Shown here one piece after another: positions 27,260-37,010 of a DNA stretch of 64,000 bases. The DNA comes from Nitzschia sp. DOCU1 (Eukaryota > Bacillariophyta > Bacillariophyceae > Bacillariales > Bacillariaceae). A program made the translations under genes and the position numbers. The notes beneath the pieces are model-generated. The model was not told the DNA's origin, ran no database searches, and saw only the letters and a program-made list of their open reading frames with translations. Every line of letters begins with the position of its first letter. Position 1 is the first letter of the stretch. The DNA lies in contig OX595990.1 in assembly GCA_951394045.1 (NCBI GenBank), positions 1,488,001-1,552,000 of the forward strand, given 5' to 3'.

Positions 27260-27715
27260 GCCATTCTTCACAGAAATTAGTAACGCATAACGCACTCCGT
27301 TAACGCACTGCGTTATGCGTCAATTTCATCCCTTCTTATCGGTCCGCCAACGTAACGCATCCGCGACATGAATGGTCCAATCAGAAACGGCATTGCGAAA
27401 CTCACCCCTATCGGGAAGATCAACACGTCTTGCTGGCAGCACCGTGCTTCCTCCTCTCCTTCTTCCTTTCGAATTTTCAAATTGTGACGCATCGGATGAT
27501 TTCTCCAGCAATGACATGCCTTGCTTTCTACACCAATGACGACAGAGGACGCTCGAAGAAGCTCCTTTTTGATGTCCAGCATTGGTTGCAACCAATGCTG
27601 GAGTCTTCGGGGTTCTCAGAGGGAGGTCATCGGGGAGACGAAAGGTGCCTCTGTGGGGGGTGAAGTTGATTCACTTGACCCCGGTGCGTTTTGCGTTAAT
27701 TTGCGTTCGAGCGCA
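27260..27715. repeat. AACGCA/TGCGTT-rich palindromic region, left part
   Basis: The motif AACGCA or its complement recurs. It forms an inverted repeat around 27271-27323 (TAACGCATAACGCA against TGCGTTATGCGTCA), sits near 27350, and fills 27684-27707. A 28-bp perfect palindrome lies at 27575-27602. The region continues beyond the copia insertion at 35278-35365. No gene recognised. Confidence 0.7.
27575..27602. repeat. 28-bp perfect palindrome without spacer
   Basis: The core is CAGCATTGGTTG followed immediately by its exact complement, extending to 28 bp (27575-27602). It could form a cruciform or be a dyad binding site. Confidence 0.9.
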
Positions 27716-28095
27716 TGATGGATTTTGCAGCCAAACGAACGCACTGACGTATATACGGTCCAAGTGGTTCGTAGGTACGATCACGACGATGCCGATCCGA
27801 TTGAACCGACTGCTGCAATCCCCGATAGCGGTCCGTGAATGACGGCCGCTGTACGATAGTGTAAAGTAAAACGGTGTGTGACAAACAAAACCCTCCGAAG
27901 GAACGTATCCCTTCAAAGAGTGCTAAGCTGATGCTGTTGCTGATGATTCTTTATTTGTGAGTGTTTATTCTGTTGGGATTGTTTCTCGTCGTCGAGTAAG
28001 CATCCGAAAGATCTCTTTCCTCCGACGTATACTTCCATCCATCCTTCGTACGTACTTATCCTATGTTCGTACATTTACTAACCTAAATTCTATCA
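27716..28095 (-). repeat. Copia 3' LTR
   Basis: This 380-bp LTR is preceded by the GCGCA target copy at 27711-27715. The gag-pol stop codon (28083-28085) falls inside it. Confidence 0.95.
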
Positions 28096-31000
28096 CTCCC
28101 CGATGCTTGCGAAGATAGACTTACAATTCCGTCCTCTTTCTTCTTCTTCACGTAACGTTCTCCGGCAGCTTGGCATTCGACAGTGTCGCCTTCGTGGAAC
28201 AGTAGTGGCTTCAGTAAGTGCCACACTTGTGCGTGTCCCCAGTGCTTGCTCAGTATGTCGGCGAGGTTTAGCTCACTATTGATGTGCGTGAACACGACGA
28301 AGCCGGCTGCGATGCTTTCGCGTACGCGGTGGAATGACAGAGCGGTGTGTCGTTTGTGCAGTTTGGATTGCGGTTTCATGGCGCTGTCCACTACGGACTT
28401 GTTGTCCCCAAACATGTAGCTCCTAGACGTGATTCTTACGCCTAGATATCGTAGCGTGAGGCGTAGGTCGATGATTTGTTCTACGCATGTTCTCCCGGCC
28501 ACAAACTCGGCGCCGTAAGTAGCCGTCTCGACGGTGGCTTGCTTCTTGGAGAACCAGTCGATGGGCGTCGTGTTCATGAAGTGTAGGATACCTGTGACCG
28601 ATCGTCCTGTGATCATGCAGTGGTACAGATTTGCATCTACGTAGTGTGTGAGTACAACTGTCTTGCCTAGAGGTCTAGGGACGTCGTCGGGTATCTGCTC
28701 AACGGCTTCTCCGTACTGATAGGTCCAGTCGTATTCGGGGATCGGTAGGTCCGAGTAGTCGGGTTCGTGAGTTCTGAACCGAATCTTCGCCGACTTGTAC
28801 TTGGCAAGGTAGCCGACGAGTCGACACGCACGTTCGAGGTGTCCTCTTCTTGGCATCGCTCGAAAACTAGATAGCGTCATTACTGCAGTAGTAATGTCGA
28901 TCCTACCGAGGCTGACCGCCCATTGCGCTGATCCAATAAGCGACTGGTATTTGGTGACGTCGTCGGCGAGGAGAAATTCCGACTCGTCTGTCTCGGGGTG
29001 GTCGTTCTTCTCGATCGGTGACGTCATGACGCTGCTCGGCTTCTTACCGAACATACGTTCGTATTGTGATACCATACGTTCGATGTACTTGCGCGGTACC
29101 ATGCACAACGTGCCGTCTTCGTCTCGTTCGAAGTCGCAGCCTAGATGGAACTTGATAGGCTCTGATCCCTTTAGTTTAAAACCGTACTTCTTCACTAACA
29201 CGTCCTCTAGGAACCTAGTAGGCGTTGTGAGGGATAAACATAGGTCATCAACGTAGACGGCTATGTACTCGTAGTAATCGCCGTTTTCAGCCTCCCTCAT
29301 CCAGATATCCGGCTCCGCCTTGCATGGGGTGAATCCTTCGGCTCTGAGACACTCTGCGAGCCTCTGGTGCCACATTTTTCCGCTACTACGGAGACCGTAG
29401 AGAGCCTTGTAGATCACAAGGATATGGTTTTCAAGTGGGCCGAACTCGGGGCCACCTATGATGAAGACCTTTTCGCCTGTAGTAGCTTCTAGATATGCGT
29501 TACCTATATCTGTAGCGTATGCCTCTAGACCATTGAGCTCTGATAGGAATAGCATGATGCGTAGTCCTCGCAACGATACTACCCCCGAGTAGACGCTGTC
29601 GACGGGGATGTCAGTGAGGTTGCCGTTGGCGACGAGTCTGGCCTTGCGTCGTCCGTCGTGTTTGCAGGCGAACACAAGGTGAACGCGAATCTTCTTGAAT
29701 CCTGGGGGAAACGGATTGTCATTCCTATGGCCCTTATCTATGAAGGTACTGTAGTCGAACAGTTGAGCCATCTCGGCGCGCGTCGCGTCTTGCCAGTGTG
29801 TCGTGCCGTCTCGTTTGTCGAGCAGGACGGCGTGCGCGTAATCGCGGGGAATTTCGACTCCGTACTGGTATTTTGGCGCTGTGCGGAATGATCGCAGCTT
29901 GGCTTGGTTGGCCATACGGAACAGTAGTTTTTGTCTAGCTGCTATCTTCTTGAAACGTTTCCAACCTGGCGTACTAAGTAGTTTATTGTCTCGTGCGTAT
30001 ATTGCACATACTACTGGGTCGTCCTTGGCTAGTATCGTTAGGGGTACTGTGTAGATTTCTCCACTCTCGTTCTCGACCATTACGTTCCATTCGCATCCGT
30101 CATAGTCGAGGTCGTCTGGTTTCACGTGACTGTGCGATAGTATGCGTTTGTATCGCCAGACGATGTCGTTCTGCGTATCTCGTTCGATGTGGGCTAGGAT
30201 CTCGTTGTACGATAGGATCTCTTCGTATCTGTCGTTGTCAACCTTGCATCTAAACTTATATCGTTCGCTGCCGCTAGCTAGAGTTTCATCGTGCTTTGCG
30301 ATGGCCTCGATAACTCGGGCTCGGTGTATCTCCCCATTCTCCAGTGGGTCCATAAGGAACGAGCGTCCTATGAGATCAGCGTAGTCATTAACGACGAAAG
30401 TACGCATTTTCGGAGTTGGTGAGGCGGAAGGTTCCTCCGGATTCTCCGAATTGTCCGAAATCGCGGCTTGTTGGGGATGTTCGACCCCATTATCCGATAC
30501 GAAGTCGGTTCTTGATTTGACGAACTGAATTTTGGAGAGGGGTTCTTTCTCCCCATCGAACATCGCGAGTACACTGCGATTCGGCTTGTTCGGGTCTAAC
30601 GCGGAACGTACGTGGGAGCGACAGATTATTTTATTCGTATCGAGGGTGAGGATCTTGTAGGTCATTGCGTGGCCGACGTTTTCCGCGATACCGACGAAGT
30701 GACCAATGGCCTCGGTGGACTCACTAGGGAATGATGGTTCGTGTACCGCGTAGTAGACGGGTTCCCACCAGTGAAATCTAAGTAGTACGCTAGTGTCGAC
30801 AGTACTACCAGTAAGCCGTTGTAGAGGTATCTCGTAGTTAATAGCCTTACTAGCTACCCTGGATAGCACGAAGCATGTATATTTCATACATAGTAACCAC
30901 GTATCGGCGGGAGATCCCGAGAAGTTAAGCAAGTTGTTGGTGACGCGTTTCACATGATTGTAGCGGTTCTCAGCGTAGTTCTGGAACTGCTTGTGAGGCT

Positions 31001-34000
31001 CACTTTGCCAATCTTGAATATTGAGGGCGCGAAGTATATCGTTGACTCGTTCGCTTGTCTCGAGTTTGGCAGAGTCGCTGATGAGCTTGTCTGGTGCGCC
31101 GCGGTCTCTAATAAGATCTTCTAGCGTATTGACAAATTGTTTTTCTGACTTCATGCCGTAGACGTCGGTAACTAACGTGTTATTGCCTACATATAGCTGT
31201 GCGCAATTCGCTCCTGTCTCGATATCGCGTGTGTCGCTGAATACTGTGTCCGTGGCGACGGATTCATTTCGGCGTTTCACGTTAAGTGCGGGATAAGGCG
31301 ACTTGTAGAAATTCCTGAGATGACTGCTCATTGGAACTCTGGCGTACTGCGTCGTGGCCTCCATTGTCCGCTTGACTACGTCTTCTGGGAGCCACGCGAA
31401 GTGTCGACGTAAAGATGCGTAGTCTGGCGTCTTAGCTTTAACGTGGGGCGAAGCAAACTCATAAGTACCGTCTACGTTACTTAGAGCTCCATTTCCCGTA
31501 GTCAATGCTTCTACGTTATTCGCGTAATTAGGGTGTTTCGGATTCGGTACGAGGTCTCGCATGCGCCATACCGTCTTGTCGCTGGGGCCGATCCATTCGT
31601 CTATGTCATCTGGGTCCGACGACTTGACAGCTGGGTTTTCGACTGTCTCGACTACTAACATGTCGTCGGGTAGCAGTACGTTCTCAAGCTCTGGACTATT
31701 GTCGATACGAGCAGAGGCTACGATCGTGGTCTTCCTGTAGTTACCGTGTACGTCAAAGTTAGTACCGTTATCGTAGCTACTTGCGTCTAGTTCAGTCGCG
31801 TCGACGTCCTTGGGAAATTCCATATCTAGAATCGATGGATCCCATTCGGCGTCGGATGTCATAACGACATGCGGTAGCGAATCCCATTCGTCGTCGGTGT
31901 GAGGGCGTATGTCCATGAAGGGTAGTCCGTTGCGGATGTGCAGCGGAAACTCGAAACCGTCGCTAGTAGTAATTAGCTGACCGTTCTTGTCTACCTTCCT
32001 AGATTTATCGCTAACTAGGTTCTTGTAGTGTTCTAGCTGACCGGATGAGTGAATACTAGGTCCGCGTTGTACACCAGCATACTGATGGAACACGACGACG
32101 ACAGGTCCACGGTTGTTGGTCTGTACAAGACCACCGCAAGTAACGATCGGGATGTTCGTCAGTTGGTGCTTGTCGATGCCTTCGACGTTAACAGATCTGT
32201 CTGGAGACATGTTGATGATCCTTACGTCGTTGCCGGCAAGCCCTCCGTTGGCACCTCTATCGATGAGGGAGCCTTTCTTTGGACGCTTAAGCTTGGAGAT
32301 TCGATAAACGTTCGTCGCGGAGATACGGCGGTACACTCCGTCGTCGCCTTCGAATTCCTCCCCAATCTCGATCTCCGTTAGAGATACGCTTGCGGTCCGT
32401 TGCGAGCTGTCGGGCTGTCCGTTGGGCTTGTCGGACTTTCTCGCGTATTGCGGGGATAGAAGACGTCGCGGATCGCCGGGAGCGAGCCGCTTGGCAGCGA
32501 GAGCGGTCAGAACGTTGTTGTCGAACTGGTCGTCAATCTGCCCCTGATCATCGGGGGAGTCCTCATTCGTCAATTCCGGGGAAGCGGAAGCAAAGTTTAC
32601 CTTGCGTCTGTTGTTCCGTCCGCGGTTGCCGGGGCCACGGTTAGTCCTGGCGGTCGAAGCGTCTGGCTTCGTCAGAATGGTCGCCTTGCTGTCGTCATCG
32701 AGTGAGTCCCAGATGCGCCGTGCTTCGGGACTGAGGGCGTGCCATTGCGTTGCAGTCATGCGACTACCGGGTTTGGCGTCGACGGCATAGGCGGTGTACT
32801 CCGCGAATCCTACGTCGTCATCCTCATCGTCTGATTGACTGAAGGGGTCGTAGTAGTTAGATACGTCATGGCTATAGACTGTTCTTCTTCTAGGATTCGC
32901 TATCGCCTTACTACTGTTAGCTAAGCCACGACTGTTTCGGTCGTATAGTTGGGCGGCGGCTCGCAGAAGGTCGAAGTATTTAGGAAAGGTCTGCGGTTTC
33001 CCCGAGCTGGCGGTGACGATGTCGCAAGTGTGAGCGACTTGTCTGAGATCAGGTATGGCGGATACGGACTTCTGTAGCATGTACAGTTTCATCTCGCTAT
33101 CGACGGGCGGATTCGGGTGATTCAACTCGTCAAGCTGTCGCACTTTTTCGAGCCAGCTGACTATGAATTCTTCTGTGTTGCGGTGTTTTCCATCCGCGAC
33201 GTCCATAAGCGTAAGTGACTTGTAGAGTTCTGCGCGTCCCATCTTTGCGCTCATGGAGTTCCTATAATAGTCTAGTAGTTCGGCCGTAAGCGATTGTGCG
33301 TCATACGTGTCCTTATATTTAATCCTTAGCTCCATTCCGTGAAGCGTTTGGAGAACGTTGCAGTAAACGGAGTACATATATTTCTGCTTCTCTCGGAATA
33401 AATCAGGGTCACTGGGCATATGCTTTGTGTCCAGTACTTCGCTTACGTCTTGTGCCGATGCGATTGCCTGGAAAGACATCCACCACGTCTCGAATTTTCG
33501 GTCATCGTTCAGTGGCTTAAATGCTGCGACGTCGCGCTTGATGCCACGTTTGAAGGATTCGACCGGCGTGATTGCATTGCTCTTCGGCGCGTGCGCATTG
33601 GCAGTCGGGTTTACGTTGGTGCCGATCCAGATGGAGCTGAGTCTATATTCAGTGAACTGGTCAGCGGTGACGTTTAACCATTCTTGGCTACTAAGCTTAA
33701 CATTGTTGTCTCGATCCATCATGATCGAGAATCCCTTAAGTAGCTTAAGCATCCCTCGATGGTGCGTGGGTAGGCTCAGCTTGATCAACTGGTTGTTGCT
33801 GTCCTTCTTCTTGTCGACGCCTTGATCGTCTCGTTCAAAGTATGTCAAGTCGTCTATATCGTCGTCGGACATAAGCGAGGTCACGTGCGTGATGTCGGAG
33901 ATAAGGTTGTCCAACAACGCATAGTGGACGGGGTTCATTTCGGCTTGAGGAAAACCGAGTAGTACCGAAAGGACGTGCTCTATCGCCTTCCTCGCCGGGG

Positions 34001-34031
34001 ACTGTTGTCCAGATCGCGTTCCGCTGGCCAT
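28083..34031 (-). CDS. Copia gag-pol polyprotein
   Basis: One 1,982-residue frame. An N-terminal gag region is followed by an aspartic-protease segment with DRGANGG (about 590) in place of the usual DSGA/DTG. The integrase core then has Asp in ATDTVFSD (about 930), Asp in LISDSAK and Glu in AENRYNHVK. Reverse transcriptase (YVDDL, about 1592) and RNase H (MFGDNKS, about 1875; LADILSKHWGH) follow. Integrase before RT is the copia order. DRGANGG resembles proteases of diatom CoDi elements. No internal stop is present, so it may be active. Confidence 0.95.
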   Translation of the reverse strand: MASGTRSGQQSPARKAIEHVLSVLLGFPQAEMNPVHYALLDNLISDITHVTSLMSDDDIDDLTYFERDDQGVDKKKDSNNQLIKLSLPTHHRGMLKLLKGFSIMMDRDNNVKLSSQEWLNVTADQFTEYRLSSIWIGTNVNPTANAHAPKSNAITPVESFKRGIKRDVAAFKPLNDDRKFETWWMSFQAIASAQDVSEVLDTKHMPSDPDLFREKQKYMYSVYCNVLQTLHGMELRIKYKDTYDAQSLTAELLDYYRNSMSAKMGRAELYKSLTLMDVADGKHRNTEEFIVSWLEKVRQLDELNHPNPPVDSEMKLYMLQKSVSAIPDLRQVAHTCDIVTASSGKPQTFPKYFDLLRAAAQLYDRNSRGLANSSKAIANPRRRTVYSHDVSNYYDPFSQSDDEDDDVGFAEYTAYAVDAKPGSRMTATQWHALSPEARRIWDSLDDDSKATILTKPDASTARTNRGPGNRGRNNRRKVNFASASPELTNEDSPDDQGQIDDQFDNNVLTALAAKRLAPGDPRRLLSPQYARKSDKPNGQPDSSQRTASVSLTEIEIGEEFEGDDGVYRRISATNVYRISKLKRPKKGSLIDRGANGGLAGNDVRIINMSPDRSVNVEGIDKHQLTNIPIVTCGGLVQTNNRGPVVVVFHQYAGVQRGPSIHSSGQLEHYKNLVSDKSRKVDKNGQLITTSDGFEFPLHIRNGLPFMDIRPHTDDEWDSLPHVVMTSDAEWDPSILDMEFPKDVDATELDASSYDNGTNFDVHGNYRKTTIVASARIDNSPELENVLLPDDMLVVETVENPAVKSSDPDDIDEWIGPSDKTVWRMRDLVPNPKHPNYANNVEALTTGNGALSNVDGTYEFASPHVKAKTPDYASLRRHFAWLPEDVVKRTMEATTQYARVPMSSHLRNFYKSPYPALNVKRRNESVATDTVFSDTRDIETGANCAQLYVGNNTLVTDVYGMKSEKQFVNTLEDLIRDRGAPDKLISDSAKLETSERVNDILRALNIQDWQSEPHKQFQNYAENRYNHVKRVTNNLLNFSGSPADTWLLCMKYTCFVLSRVASKAINYEIPLQRLTGSTVDTSVLLRFHWWEPVYYAVHEPSFPSESTEAIGHFVGIAENVGHAMTYKILTLDTNKIICRSHVRSALDPNKPNRSVLAMFDGEKEPLSKIQFVKSRTDFVSDNGVEHPQQAAISDNSENPEEPSASPTPKMRTFVVNDYADLIGRSFLMDPLENGEIHRARVIEAIAKHDETLASGSERYKFRCKVDNDRYEEILSYNEILAHIERDTQNDIVWRYKRILSHSHVKPDDLDYDGCEWNVMVENESGEIYTVPLTILAKDDPVVCAIYARDNKLLSTPGWKRFKKIAARQKLLFRMANQAKLRSFRTAPKYQYGVEIPRDYAHAVLLDKRDGTTHWQDATRAEMAQLFDYSTFIDKGHRNDNPFPPGFKKIRVHLVFACKHDGRRKARLVANGNLTDIPVDSVYSGVVSLRGLRIMLFLSELNGLEAYATDIGNAYLEATTGEKVFIIGGPEFGPLENHILVIYKALYGLRSSGKMWHQRLAECLRAEGFTPCKAEPDIWMREAENGDYYEYIAVYVDDLCLSLTTPTRFLEDVLVKKYGFKLKGSEPIKFHLGCDFERDEDGTLCMVPRKYIERMVSQYERMFGKKPSSVMTSPIEKNDHPETDESEFLLADDVTKYQSLIGSAQWAVSLGRIDITTAVMTLSSFRAMPRRGHLERACRLVGYLAKYKSAKIRFRTHEPDYSDLPIPEYDWTYQYGEAVEQIPDDVPRPLGKTVVLTHYVDANLYHCMITGRSVTGILHFMNTTPIDWFSKKQATVETATYGAEFVAGRTCVEQIIDLRLTLRYLGVRITSRSYMFGDNKSVVDSAMKPQSKLHKRHTALSFHRVRESIAAGFVVFTHINSELNLADILSKHWGHAQVWHLLKPLLFHEGDTVECQAAGERYVKKKKEDGIVSLSSQASGSDRI

Positions 34032-34357
34032 TTTGCTGGTTATCCGGGATAAGTGTCGCGAAAACGCTAGTTATCCCGAATAGGGTTCTTCCAAGTGAGC
34101 GGTACCGGTCCACAATAACCAGTAGCCTCACGATTATTCTCTCTGTTCTTTCTTGTGCGCCGAGCAGATTTACCCTCCTTCGAAGCTCAATAGCCAGGAG
34201 TCGTCGAGCTCGTTCAACGCAGTTTCTGTCTCTCTCGAGACTTAACAACTAGCCGTATGCCCCGGAATGCTATCCCGTTCGTAGTTATTGGCAGGCAACG
34301 GAATCCTCGTAGTGTGCGATCTGGTGCAAACAATTAAGCACGCACTGTGGGGACGGA

Positions 34358-34861
34358 TTAGATCCCACGAAGGTTGTTCTCCGAATGGCTTTTCACGCGT
34401 ATGACGTCCCCCTGGTAGACGACTGTGCGATTTAGAGAGTTGGTGGGGGGATTGGACAGGTGACGCGGGCCGGACAAGGTGCCAACAATGAAGATGTCCT
34501 CGTTGATACGGAGACGCCGTCGTCGATCCGCGGGATATTTCTGCCGAGTAGGTCGACTCGTTCCCTTAAACTCTTTCGTAGAATCGTACGTGGGTACGAC
34601 CAGATCGTGGAGTTTCCACGCGAACTGTTCCGACTGATATTTCTCCGAAGTAGGCAGGTAAGAGGCAACCTTCGCCTCCGGTAGGGAATCCACGTAAGAT
34701 CCACTTAAGCGCGTGTTAACGCGAAGTAAATTCTCCCCACGCGAGGATCGCTTCCGAGCTTTCTTTTTGCCCTTGCTTTCGTCGACGTTTTCGACGATGG
34801 TGTTCGTTCTCCTGCGACGTTTCGGCAGGGATAAACACTCCCAAATAACACTGTACTTCAA
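34358..34861 (-). CDS. Extra ORF in the copia leader, unknown
   Basis: A 167-residue frame lies between the 5' LTR and gag-pol on the element strand. It is strongly basic near the N-terminus (PKRRRR, KGKKKARKR) and ends with VVYQGDVIRVKSHSENN. I recognise no family. It is in a separate frame 326 nt before gag-pol. It could be an accessory or nuclear-localised protein of the element, or simply a chance open frame in an 866-nt leader. Confidence 0.35.
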   Translation of the reverse strand: MKYSVIWECLSLPKRRRRTNTIVENVDESKGKKKARKRSSRGENLLRVNTRLSGSYVDSLPEAKVASYLPTSEKYQSEQFAWKLHDLVVPTYDSTKEFKGTSRPTRQKYPADRRRRLRINEDIFIVGTLSGPRHLSNPPTNSLNRTVVYQGDVIRVKSHSENNLRGI

Positions 34862-34897
34862 CTCCAGTACTCGGTGAGTACAGTGCGACTGTTAATC

Positions 34898-35277
34898 TGA
34901 TGGATTTTGCAGCCAAACGAACGCACTGACGTATATACGGTCCAAGTGGTTCGTAGGTACGATCACGACGATGCCGATCCGATTGAACCGACTGCTGCAA
35001 TCCCCGATAGCGGTCCGTGAATGACGGCCGCTGTACGATAGTGTAAAGTAAAACGGTGTGTGACAAACAAAACCCTCCGAAGGAACGTATCCCTTCAAAG
35101 AGTGCTAAGCTGATGCTGTTGCTGATGATTCTTTATTTGTGAGTGTTTATTCTGTTGGGATTGTTTCTCGTCGTCGAGTAAGCATCCGAAAGATCTCTTT
35201 CCTCCGACGTATACTTCCATCCATCCTTCGTACGTACTTATCCTATGTTCGTACATTTACTAACCTAAATTCTATCA
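34898..35277 (-). repeat. Copia 5' LTR
   Basis: This 380-bp LTR is followed by GCGCA at 35278-35282. Its outer edge is 105 bp from the start codon of the methyltransferase gene, which is transcribed the other way. Confidence 0.95.
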
Positions 35278-35365
35278 GCGCACGAGCGCAAATTAACGCA
35301 AATGGACTGGAACGACTCGAAAAAATCGTGCGTTTTGCGTTAATTTGCGTTAACGCACGCCGATA
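35278..35365. repeat. AACGCA/TGCGTT-rich palindromic region, right part
   Basis: This is the continuation of the pre-insertion palindrome. The arm CGCAAATTAACGCAAA at 35287-35302 complements the left arm before 27711. A 24-bp direct copy of 27684-27707 lies at 35332-35355, itself ending in GTTAACGCAC. It is immediately upstream of the methyltransferase start codon. Confidence 0.8.
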
Positions 35366-35382
35366 AGAATCGCGCTAATGAG

Positions 35383-36359
35383 ATGAAACATTACTGTTCC
35401 TGCATCGGGTTGCTTTTATACGCTACGACGCTTACATTTCCAGCCTTTGGTTTGTCCAGCATGACCGCAGATAAGCAGCCACCACCAAAAAAACAGAAGG
35501 TCGATGGAGATGCAACAGCCGCCGATGTCCCTGACGAAAAGACGGCGGAGAATCTTGCCCCCTGGGCCGGTCGAGTACGTCATTCTGTGTTTGTACCACA
35601 ATAAAACGATATGTGTGGCTCACTCAACTGTCTCGTATCACATGACTTGGTCAACTATGACCAAAGTGGGAAAACAGACAAATTGGTTTTCACTTGTCGG
35701 AAGTCAACCCTGTTCTGAAGGAGTTTGTACACAAACTTCTTCCGGACAAAGCCGAGGACGAAGAAACAAAGACGTGCTCCAACCGAAGAGTCTTTTTTCC
35801 ACTGTGTGGAAAGACTGTGGATATGCCTTTTTTGGTTCCGATGGCCGACGAATTGGTTGGTGTTGAAGGTGTCAGACAAGCTTTGGAAGAGTTTGCCGCT
35901 GAGCATCCCGATTTGAAGGTCGAGTCCAAAGGTGTTGAAGGAGGATACGAGAGGTTTCAGGGTGAAAAGATCACTCTTTTGAAAGGTGATTTCTTCGAAC
36001 TAGATGACGAGAAGACGGGCGGAAGATTTGGGGCAATTTTTGATCGGGGATCTCTAGTTGCAATCGAGCCAAAGATGCGCGAAAAGTATGTTGAGATTAT
36101 GGGGAAATTGATCGCTCCTGGTGGAAGGATACTGATTGTGGCTTTGGAGCGCCGGGGGGAGGGAGAGGCTGTGAAGCGAGGCCCTCCATTCTCCGTTCCC
36201 GATGCTACAGCGCGAGAACTCTATGAAACGCAGGACTGGGTCGAATCTATGACAATTCTTCAAGAAACGGATCAGTTGGAGCGAAACCCTGAAGATAGAA
36301 AGCGATATGAAGGACTCGATAAGCTCTTGGAAGTGGTCTACCTCGTCCAAGCAAAATGA
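35383..36359 (+). CDS. TPMT-family thiol/halide methyltransferase
   Basis: The exons are 35383-35574 and 35667-36359 (92-bp intron GTACGT...AAAG), giving 294 residues. The join restores APWAGR|WENRQIGFHLSEVNP, the conserved first motif of TPMT proteins. Next come VFFPLCGKTVDMPFL (SAM-binding motif I), FDRGSLVAI and APGGRILIVAL. Family members methylate thiopurines, thiols or halide ions with S-adenosylmethionine. The N-terminus (SCIGLLLYATTLTFPAFG) looks like a signal peptide and might be part of a plastid-type targeting sequence. An internal Met (MTADKQ) followed by basic PPKKQKV could give a cytosolic or nuclear form. The copia element sits 105 bp upstream. Confidence 0.88.
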
Positions 36360-37010
36360 TTGGATCGAGTATTATGGTTTAGAACTGGGAGGGGTCGTGT
36401 ACCAGTGCCCAAGGATACTCAATTGCGAACCCAGTAAAGTACTACTAGCTTGAACCGCTGTGAGCTGTCTGGAATAGTCATTGCGAGAAAGTCGAGTAGT
36501 GTGCAAGTATGATAAAAGATGTAGTTCCTGATAGCCAGGATGATCCCCCGCAGGTATATCGGTACTATAGTGTGGTAAGTATCACGGTACGTATACTATA
36601 GTTTTCACCCCTAACGGGAGATGTTGAACAAAGTACCAAAGTTGTCGTAGGTGTGTACGGGTCGAGGAACCGCACTTCCCAACGCTTTTGGTCGACCCCT
36701 CAAAACGGACCATTCCACATGCACTCGGGACACGACGATTTCGTTGCTTTCGCCATTCCATTCCACATGTTCAATCCTTTCTCAAAGCTTGGGATATAGC
36801 GAGGGGTGTGCAACTATACACGGAGATCTGTCGTATGTGAAGCACGAACACGCTGCTGACTATTGAGTCGAAGGATAAGGTCAATCCATTCAACGTTTCC
36901 CTTCTTGATTGTATTGATCGTAATCGCTTTTGCTGATGGTGTTGGGTCGGCTGTGGAGGGTGTTAACGTTGGAAAGTTTCCGGAAACCCTCTCATTCGAA
37001 AGCGGCTTCG
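36360..37010. other. Intergenic region before the ubiquitin protease gene
   Basis: About 650 bp. A TATACTATAG/GTACTATAG-rich stretch at 36555-36603 contains short inverted repeats. The protease frame is open from 36930, but the better start is 37011. Confidence 0.4.

Larger units (their letters stand above)
27716..35277 (-). mobile_element. Complete Ty1/copia LTR retrotransposon (diatom type)
   Basis: A 7,562-bp element lies on the minus strand, with 380-bp LTRs at 27716-28095 and 34898-35277 that look identical by eye and start TGATGG and end TATCA. The target duplication is GCGCA at 27711-27715 and 35278-35282. A purine tract ATCGGGGAG on the minus strand adjoins the 3' LTR. There is an 866-nt leader, then one gag-pol frame whose stop lies inside the 3' LTR. 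No TGG-initial primer-binding site follows the 5' LTR; instead two small hairpins (CAGTcgcACTG and GTACTCaccGAGTAC) lie there. The matching LTRs and open frame point to a recent insertion. Confidence 0.95.
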
